Assembly: GCA_001801465.1 (NCBI GenBank)
Contig: MGXT01000019.1
Coordinates: 85,942-149,941, forward strand
DNA length: 64,000 nt
Direction of reading: 5' to 3'
Source: Gammaproteobacteria bacterium RIFCSPHIGHO2_12_FULL_35_23
Lineage (GTDB): Bacteria; Pseudomonadota; Gammaproteobacteria; UBA12402
Shown here: positions 58,425-64,000 of the stretch, piece after piece
Layout of the letters: each line of letters starts with the position of its first letter
How positions within the stretch are numbered: position 1 is the stretch's first letter
Translations under genes and position numbers: made by a program
The notes under the pieces: generated by a model
Told to the model about the DNA's origin: nothing
The model's input: only the letters and a program-made list of their open reading frames with translations
Database searches by the model: none

Positions 58425-59657
58425 ATGAACAGGGTAATTATTGTTGATGGTTTTTCTACAGGCAAACATTATGCAGCAGTTTTTCGCCAATTAGGATATC
58501 AATGTATCCACTTACATAGTAATCCCAGTATAGATGTGTTGCAGCACGATCTTAATCCAGCAGACTATGAAATGTTATTGGTTAACCACAATAATGAAGA
58601 AGAAATATTAAAGGAAGTAAAAAAACTTTCACCTGCTATTGTGATTCCAGGTTGTGAATCAGGAGTAGAGCTTGCTGATTATTTAAGTGAAAAGCTTGCA
58701 TTAGTTTCTAATGGAACTGCATTAAGCTTATCGAGACGTAATAAATTCTATATGCAAGAGCAAATCAAAAAAGCTGGTCTGCGAAGCATTAAACAATTTA
58801 AAACTTCCTCATGGGAGCAAGCGAGAGACTGGTTACATGAGCAGAAAATTAGTAAGTTTATTGTTAAACCTTTAAGAAGTGCTGGCACTAATTTATTTCA
58901 TTTGGGTTATGACGACAAAACGTTACAACAAGCATTTAAGAATATTATTAATCAGGTGGATATTTTTAACTATCTTAACCAAGAAGCTCTTGTACAAGAA
59001 TGTATAGAGGGCCAGGAATATGCTATTAATACAGTAAGTTACGAGGGTAAACACTATATTACTGATATTTGCAAATATAAAAGAATTTTAACGGCAGAGG
59101 GTAATAATATTTATGATAAGCTAGTGATTGAACCTTTCAATATACCACAGTATGAAACAATTAAAAGCTATGTCTTTTCAGTACTGTCGGCATTGGGTAT
59201 AAATTATGGACCTGCTCACTCAGAGATTTTTTTAACAACAACGGGACCTGTTTTAGTGGAAACAGGGGCTCGGCTTATGGGAGCTTCAATTCCAGAATTT
59301 TTTGAAAAATGTATGGGGCATAGCCAATTAAGTTTAGCAGTTAAAGCTTATATCAAACCAAAAGAATTTCTAGATTATATTAAAGCGTCTCACGTGCCAC
59401 TTAATGCACACGGTATGTATGTTTTTCTTATCGCTAGTGAAGAACGTTTAATGAAAAAAATTAATTATCCGGTATTGTCTTCTCTGCGTTCATATTATGA
59501 TAATCATTTATATACTCAAGCAAACCAAAAATTAATAAAAACTAAAGATTTAATTAGTTCGCCAGGTGTTGTTTATTTGTGTCATGAAAATAACCAAATT
59601 TTGCAAAGTGATTATCAAAAATTGCGTGAGTATGAAAAAGATAATTTAATTTATTAA
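58425..59657 (+). CDS. ATP-grasp ligase of unknown substrate
   Basis: A 410-residue protein with an N-terminal Rossmann-like preATP-grasp domain (VIIVDGFSTGKHYAAVF, ending around IPGCESGVELADYL) and a central ATP-grasp domain: SRRNKFYMQEQIKKAG, IVKPLRSAGTN with the ATP-binding Lys, QECIEGQEYAINT, HSEIFLTTTGPVLVETGARLMG with the magnesium-binding Glu. This layout is that of L-amino acid ligases (YwfE/BacD, BtrJ type) that join two amino acids or add one to a carrier peptide. No carrier or other biosynthetic gene is adjacent. It meets a DMT exporter gene tail to tail with overlapping stops, which suggests a make-and-export pair, but the two are not co-transcribed. Confidence 0.82.
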   Translation: MNRVIIVDGFSTGKHYAAVFRQLGYQCIHLHSNPSIDVLQHDLNPADYEMLLVNHNNEEEILKEVKKLSPAIVIPGCESGVELADYLSEKLALVSNGTALSLSRRNKFYMQEQIKKAGLRSIKQFKTSSWEQARDWLHEQKISKFIVKPLRSAGTNLFHLGYDDKTLQQAFKNIINQVDIFNYLNQEALVQECIEGQEYAINTVSYEGKHYITDICKYKRILTAEGNNIYDKLVIEPFNIPQYETIKSYVFSVLSALGINYGPAHSEIFLTTTGPVLVETGARLMGASIPEFFEKCMGHSQLSLAVKAYIKPKEFLDYIKASHVPLNAHGMYVFLIASEERLMKKINYPVLSSLRSYYDNHLYTQANQKLIKTKDLISSPGVVYLCHENNQILQSDYQKLREYEKDNLIY

Positions 59658-60553
59658 TGATGGCCCACTTTGTTTAAAGATACAATTAATAAAGTGATTA
59701 AAATTAATGCTGATACTTTTACCCAGCTAAAAATAATCATACCAAAAACCAGCTCTAGTAAATAAGTAAAAATTATTGTGGCAGGAATAATGTAAGAAAC
59801 TTTAGCGCTTCCCAGTGAATAAATACCGCGTTGAATTAAATAGAGTGGTAGCACAGTAGTCAGGAGTGCTAACACAATAAGATAACTATAATCAATTTGT
59901 TTTAATTGTGAAACAAGGCTTGTTGGACTAATCCAGATTGGAATCATGATAGCAGTTACTACAATTAGTAAGTAAAAGCGTACTGACAGTAGCTGAGAGG
60001 TAGTGAGCTGAGTATTTTTTTGAAATTTTTCAGACATGGTTAAATAAAATGCACCAGCAATAGTTGCGATTAAACATAAAACTACGCCTAGGTTGTTAAA
60101 GTGATTAATGTTAGTGCCGGGATGATGAATATAAATAAAGAAAGTCATAAGGAAAAACAGAATACAGATTAATATAAATTCTTTTTTATTTAAGGTTCGT
60201 TTAGTGAAAAATCTAATGATAAAAGTAAAAATAGGAATAAATGACATAAAGATAGCAATAAAGAAAGAAGGAATTATATATTTTAAACTCCAGAGTGTAG
60301 CGATCCAATTAACCATAGTCGTGAGATTGATACCAATAAGATTTGGTATGTCTTGTTTAGATTTTTTAAAGATATTTTTTAATTTTGAAAAATTGATACC
60401 AGTAAAAAACACTAAGCAGATAAAGAAAATGATTAGAGCAAGAATATAAGGGCTGGTTTGTTGGGTGGTATTATGAATTGCTAGCGTATAGTAGGCTGTA
60501 ATTAAACAGTAACCGAGTACGGCAAGATAACCCCCAAAACCCTTGAACCCCAT
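59654..60553 (-). CDS. DMT-superfamily (EamA-like) exporter
   Basis: A 299-residue membrane protein with about ten helices in two repeated halves of five, the drug/metabolite transporter layout: YCLITAYYTLAIHN at the start, WIATLWSLKYIIPSFFIAIFMSFIPIFTFI in the middle, and IPATIIFTYLLELVFGMIIF near the end, where EamA proteins carry P-x-x-x-x-x-x-x-x-E motifs. Members export amino acids, dipeptides or other small metabolites. Its stop overlaps that of the ATP-grasp ligase gene on the other strand, which makes a dipeptide or amino-acid conjugate a possible cargo; that is inference. Confidence 0.78.
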   Translation of the reverse strand: MGFKGFGGYLAVLGYCLITAYYTLAIHNTTQQTSPYILALIIFFICLVFFTGINFSKLKNIFKKSKQDIPNLIGINLTTMVNWIATLWSLKYIIPSFFIAIFMSFIPIFTFIIRFFTKRTLNKKEFILICILFFLMTFFIYIHHPGTNINHFNNLGVVLCLIATIAGAFYLTMSEKFQKNTQLTTSQLLSVRFYLLIVVTAIMIPIWISPTSLVSQLKQIDYSYLIVLALLTTVLPLYLIQRGIYSLGSAKVSYIIPATIIFTYLLELVFGMIIFSWVKVSALILITLLIVSLNKVGHH

Positions 60554-60761
60554 GTCTACTCCAAATTAAATATTGCTGAGAGAAACTAGAAGATACTGAA
60601 TATTTATAAGAAATTCAATTAATTAGGAAAGTTTATGGACTTATAGATTTGATCAAAATAGTTACAAACCATTCAAGATATTATGTTAACAACCCTCATG
60701 CTTACTCTTGCTATGCTCGGAAATACTCGTTATCTTTACTTTATGGATGATGGAGTGGTAA

Positions 60762-61889
60762 ATGACTACAAATGATCAGGCTGCTGTTGAGCTTGAAGTA
60801 AATGACCAATGCTTAAAGATATTATTTAGTGGTATTCTAAATATCGATACAGTTGCTACTTTATGGGAAAAATGTCTGCAACTGTTTACTACTCATGTTC
60901 GTCAGCATTTAATTATTGATGCACAGCGAATTAGTTATTGTGATAGTGCAGGAGTCAGTCTTTTCTTGCAGTTAAAAGAATCTCAATTAGCCAGGAAAGG
61001 TCAGTTTGAGTTACTAGGGCTGGCTGATAAATATCAACATTTATTTAATTTAATAGAAAATCTTACTACAAAACCTATCCAATCAGAAAAAATCTCTTTG
61101 CCACTTTTAAGTCAAATAGGTAAGTTTACTTTAGAAATACTAACTATAATGCGGCAAAATACACTTTATATTGGAGAGCTTTGTGACGAGCTTTTTAAAA
61201 GCTTGTTATCTCCTAGAAGAATTCGTTGGCGAGATGTTTGGCAAACTATAGAAATTGTAGGACCTAATGCTTTGCCTATCGTATTGCTGTTAGGATTTTT
61301 GATGGGGCTAATCATGTCTTTTCAATCAGCAGTTCCTTTACAACGTTTTGGGGCGGTAATTTATATTGTAAATATTGTTGGTATTTCTTTAACAAGAGAG
61401 CTCGCGCCCTTAATGGTCGCTATTATTTTAGCAGGACGCACAGCTTCTTCGTTTGCGGCCGAAATTGGCACGATGAAGGTAAATCAAGAAATTGATGCTT
61501 TATCTACAATGGGACTAAAGCCTTTATTATTTTTAGCAGTGCCAAGGGTTATAGCTGTGATGGTTATGACACCATTATTAAATATTTTTATGATAGTAAT
61601 AGGATTAATTGGTTGTGCTTTATTTATGATGGGCATTGGCTATTCAGCCGATATATTTATCCAACAAATCCAATCAGCAATTACTATAGGAGATTTATTG
61701 GGTGGTTTATTTAAATCAGTGATCTTTGGTTTATTTATAGCAAGTATCGGATGTATGTATGGCCTTCGCACTCGATTTGGTGCGAGTGCGGTAGGTGAAT
61801 CTACTACGAAAGCGGTTGTTAGTTGTATCATTATGTTGGTAATTGTGGATGGAATTTTCGCCGTATTATTCTATCTGTTGGGTATTTAA
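60762..61889 (+). CDS. mlaE: Mla-type lipid ABC transporter permease with N-terminal STAS domain
   Basis: The 375 residues combine a STAS domain (about 1-105, with IDAQRISYCDSAGVSLFLQL, the MlaB-like fold) and an MlaE permease (about 125-375, with GPNALPIVLLLGFLMGLIMSFQSA, TRELAPLMVAIILAGRTASSFAAEIGTMK and the final VDGIFAVLF). MlaE transports phospholipids between the inner and outer membranes. In E. coli MlaB is a separate protein, so the fusion explains why no mlaB gene is seen. GGAG precedes the ATG by six bases. It starts the operon and mlaF follows without a gap. Confidence 0.92.
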   Translation: MTTNDQAAVELEVNDQCLKILFSGILNIDTVATLWEKCLQLFTTHVRQHLIIDAQRISYCDSAGVSLFLQLKESQLARKGQFELLGLADKYQHLFNLIENLTTKPIQSEKISLPLLSQIGKFTLEILTIMRQNTLYIGELCDELFKSLLSPRRIRWRDVWQTIEIVGPNALPIVLLLGFLMGLIMSFQSAVPLQRFGAVIYIVNIVGISLTRELAPLMVAIILAGRTASSFAAEIGTMKVNQEIDALSTMGLKPLLFLAVPRVIAVMVMTPLLNIFMIVIGLIGCALFMMGIGYSADIFIQQIQSAITIGDLLGGLFKSVIFGLFIASIGCMYGLRTRFGASAVGESTTKAVVSCIIMLVIVDGIFAVLFYLLGI

Positions 61890-62660
61890 ATGACTAAGCC
61901 AATAGTACAAGTTAAAAGTTTACGTGTCAGTTACTCAGACAGAATAATATTAGATAATATTAATTTCACTGTTCAACCAGGTGAGATATTTGTTGTCTTA
62001 GGTGGGTCTGGTTCAGGTAAAACCACGTTGTTAAATCACATGATAGGCTTATATGACCCTATTGCTGGTGAAATTATTCTAGATGGTCAGGATATTGTAC
62101 AAGCAGAGGGAGAGCAACGTAAAAAAATTCTACGTGATATAGGTGTTATGTTTCAAAGTGGTGCCTTGTTTGGTTCCTTCACTTTGCTTGAAAATGTACG
62201 CCTACCTTTGGAAGAGTTAACAGACTTACCCTTAACAGCAGTGAATATGATCGCATTAAACAAGTTAAAATTAGTTGGCCTGGGTAAATTTGCTCATTTT
62301 ATGCCCGCAGAAATTAGTGGGGGGATGCAAAAACGTGCAGCCATTGCCAGAGCGATGGCGCTTGATCCCAGTATACTGTTCTTAGATGAACCTTCAGCAG
62401 GATTAGATCCTATTACTTCAGCAAATCTTGATCAATTAATACTGAGATTAGCAAAAAGTTTAGGGATAACTTTTATTATTGTAACCCATGAGCTTCCTAG
62501 TATTGAGGCTATTGCAGATCGAGTTATAATGTTGCATGATGGTAAAATAATTGCGGAAGGGGATCCGAAAACGCTGCGTGATTTAACTGATAATGAATAT
62601 GTAAGGCAATTTTTTAATAGACGAGCAGGAGAGGAAGCAGAAAAAAATGAGGCAACATGA
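61890..62660 (+). CDS. mlaF: Mla-type lipid ABC transporter ATPase
   Basis: The ATPase of the lipid transporter, 256 residues. Walker A is GGSGSGKTT (38-46), the Q-loop is VMFQSGALFGSFT (typical of MlaF), the signature is ISGGMQKR, Walker B is ILFLDEPSAGLDP and the H-loop is VTHEL. It starts one base after the mlaE stop and overlaps the mlaD start by 14 bases, so the three are translationally coupled. Confidence 0.95.
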   Translation: MTKPIVQVKSLRVSYSDRIILDNINFTVQPGEIFVVLGGSGSGKTTLLNHMIGLYDPIAGEIILDGQDIVQAEGEQRKKILRDIGVMFQSGALFGSFTLLENVRLPLEELTDLPLTAVNMIALNKLKLVGLGKFAHFMPAEISGGMQKRAAIARAMALDPSILFLDEPSAGLDPITSANLDQLILRLAKSLGITFIIVTHELPSIEAIADRVIMLHDGKIIAEGDPKTLRDLTDNEYVRQFFNRRAGEEAEKNEAT

Positions 62661-63429
62661 GGAAGCCCGCTATTTTAAAATAGGGTTATTTGTTTTTATA
62701 GCAATCTTATTGCTTATTGTTTTAATAGTGCTATTTTCAAGTGCTAAGCTTTTTACTGGCAATATGTATGCTGAAACTTATTTTAATGAGTCAGTCGAAG
62801 GATTAACAGTTGGTTCGCCTGTCAAATATCGAGGTATTACAGTTGGTAAAGTTAAACAGATAACTTTCGTGACTAATGTCTACGATGTTGCTAGTAATAG
62901 TAATTATGGCCGTTACATTTATGTCTTATTTTCTATAAATACTGATTTTCTAAAAAATATTAATGCAGAAGAATTAGGACCTTTTCTTGAAAATGAAATT
63001 AAGGCTGGTTTACGAGCCAAATTAACTTTACAAGACTTAACAGGAAATGCTTATTTGGCAATTAATTTTATGAATCCTAAACAAAATCCAGTCTTACCTA
63101 TTAACTGGAAGCCTAAGTATATCTATATTCCTTCTACTCCCAGTGTACTTTCTTTGGTTGCTGATAATATTGAAGGTATTTTGAATAATTTACAAGGTGT
63201 CGATTTTCAAAGATTTTTTGATAACGTTGAATTACTGGCTGCTACTACCAATACTACTATGCAAGGTGTTAATTCTATTTTAAGCCGTTCACAAAATAGC
63301 CTTGTAGCCACTAGTCAGAATATGGAAACATTAACCAATACTTTGCAACAATTAGTGACTGAGCTGAAGGCAAACCCTTCTAGTATTTTATTTGATAAAC
63401 CGCCGGTAGTGGATCCGTCAAAATTATGA
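62647..63429 (+). CDS. mlaD: Mla-type substrate-binding MCE protein
   Basis: A 260-residue membrane-anchored MCE protein. The N-terminal helix is at residues 12-30, and the MCE domain runs from about 38 to 135 with VEGLTVGSPVKYRGITVGKV, the family core, and ELGPFLENEIKAGLRAKL. The C-terminal half is a helical region with Asn/Thr-rich stretches. MlaD forms a hexameric ring that carries lipids across the periplasm. At 260 residues it is longer than E. coli MlaD (183), more like the PqiB or YebT helical extensions or the Legionella form. The stop overlaps the lipoprotein gene start (ATGA). Confidence 0.9.
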   Translation: MRQHEEARYFKIGLFVFIAILLLIVLIVLFSSAKLFTGNMYAETYFNESVEGLTVGSPVKYRGITVGKVKQITFVTNVYDVASNSNYGRYIYVLFSINTDFLKNINAEELGPFLENEIKAGLRAKLTLQDLTGNAYLAINFMNPKQNPVLPINWKPKYIYIPSTPSVLSLVADNIEGILNNLQGVDFQRFFDNVELLAATTNTTMQGVNSILSRSQNSLVATSQNMETLTNTLQQLVTELKANPSSILFDKPPVVDPSKL

Positions 63430-64000
63430 AGAAACTCAACGTTAAAATTTTAGTTGTTATTGTAACCATTCTGTTGTCTGGTTGTTTTGCTGGCAAGACC
63501 ATGCCGCAAAATCAATATTTATTTGCAGTTAATTATCCTTCGCAGTCAACTGCTGCAGTAAATAAAGTTGCTATTGAAATTAAACCATTAGTATCTTTAC
63601 CACAGTTTACTTCTAATGAATTTTTGTATCGCTTATCTACCTATAATTATATAACAGATTATTACAATGAATTTTTAGTGCCGGCTAGCCAACAAATTAC
63701 AAATGTTTCAGTGGAATTTTTATCAAGACAAGGTTGGACAAGCTATATTAAGAGTGATACATCTCCTTACCAGCAGGCTGATTATGTTTTAATGGGAACA
63801 ATAGTAGGGCTTTATGCAGATTATCGAATTTCTTCTCAGCCTAAAGCAATATTAGCTATTCACTATGTTTTCTATAAAGACAAAAAAGATCGTAATCATA
63901 TTTTACTTGATAAAGTTTATACCCAGGCGGTTCCTTTACAAGCCAAGTCGACCCAAGCTCTAATTACTGCTTGGAATGCAGGGTTAACTACTATTATGTA
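63426..64000 (+). CDS. ABC-type transport auxiliary lipoprotein (PqiC-like), partial
   Basis: An open frame from ATG 63426 runs off the right end of the window, with 191 complete codons. The signal peptide ends at a lipobox LLSGC (Cys20). The following YLFAVNYPSQ and FLYRLSTYNYITDYYNEFL resemble the ABC-type transport auxiliary lipoproteins (PqiC/YmbA family) that accompany MCE transporters and sit in the outer membrane. It takes the place where E. coli has mlaC, a periplasmic carrier. The ATGA overlap with mlaD shows that it belongs to the operon. The C-terminus is not seen. Confidence 0.85.
   Translation, partial: MKKLNVKILVVIVTILLSGCFAGKTMPQNQYLFAVNYPSQSTAAVNKVAIEIKPLVSLPQFTSNEFLYRLSTYNYITDYYNEFLVPASQQITNVSVEFLSRQGWTSYIKSDTSPYQQADYVLMGTIVGLYADYRISSQPKAILAIHYVFYKDKKDRNHILLDKVYTQAVPLQAKSTQALITAWNAGLTTIM

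Overview
This window looks like a piece of chromosome from an AT-rich, host-associated gammaproteobacterium of the Legionellales type (Legionella/Coxiella relatives); I cannot name the genus. The reasons are the conserved gammaproteobacterial gene orders (dacA–aminotransferase–ybeD, bcp–bepA, dapA followed by a bamC-like lipoprotein gene, ndk–rlmN–HTH–hisS–yfgM–bamB–der–coiled-coil gene–xseA–guaB–guaA–tadA, mlaE–mlaF–mlaD), a DedA–PAP2–LssY fusion, a LuxR-type regulator, and several genes resembling eukaryotic-like or secreted effectors (a protein kinase homologue, an ankyrin-repeat protein, very large orphan proteins with proline/serine tails). Accessory genes are decaying through frameshifts and nonsense codons, while the housekeeping genes look intact, which fits genome reduction.

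Layout. 1-3515: tail of an unknown gene, an orphan 503-residue gene, gltX, then tRNA-Ala(GGC) and tRNA-Glu(TTC) behind a strong promoter. 3516-11433: an accessory island holding a C-terminal NRPS condensation/epimerization fragment, a truncated and frameshifted class II lanthionine synthetase (LanM), a periplasmic adaptor and an RND pump apparently in the same operon, and a broken ABC exporter. The island ends in a degenerate copy of tRNA-Glu (11434-11501), so it sits between two tRNA-Glu sequences in the same orientation. 11502-16088: PAP2 phosphatase, a hypothetical, a LuxR regulator and a frameshifted kinase-like gene. 16170-22728: msrBA, sohB, DedA-PAP2-LssY, ybeD, D-amino acid aminotransferase and dacA. 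23115-28727: sugar-nucleotide enzymes (WlbA/WbpB- and WbpE-like), a membrane glycosyltransferase, an SLT lipoprotein and an ankyrin protein. 29072-37447: bepA, bcp, a pseudogene, dapA, a bamC-like stub, a POT transporter, an FAD oxidoreductase and an aldo/keto reductase. 37511-43941: two tandem paralogues of about 1040 residues, the second frameshifted. 44218-58337: core genes for nucleotide metabolism, translation and outer-membrane assembly. 58425-60553: an ATP-grasp ligase convergent with a DMT exporter. 60762-64000: an Mla-type lipid transport operon running off the end.

How the genes work together. The core blocks cover glutamate charging (gltX beside tRNA-Glu), peptidoglycan trimming and D-amino acid metabolism (dacA and the aminotransferase), envelope quality control (BepA, BamB, BamC-like, YfgM, SohB), GMP synthesis (guaB, guaA) and outer-membrane lipid asymmetry (Mla). 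The most unusual part is the tRNA-Glu island. It pairs lanthipeptide-synthetase and NRPS relics with a tripartite RND pump that still appears intact, suggesting a former peptide natural-product locus of which mainly the export machinery survives.
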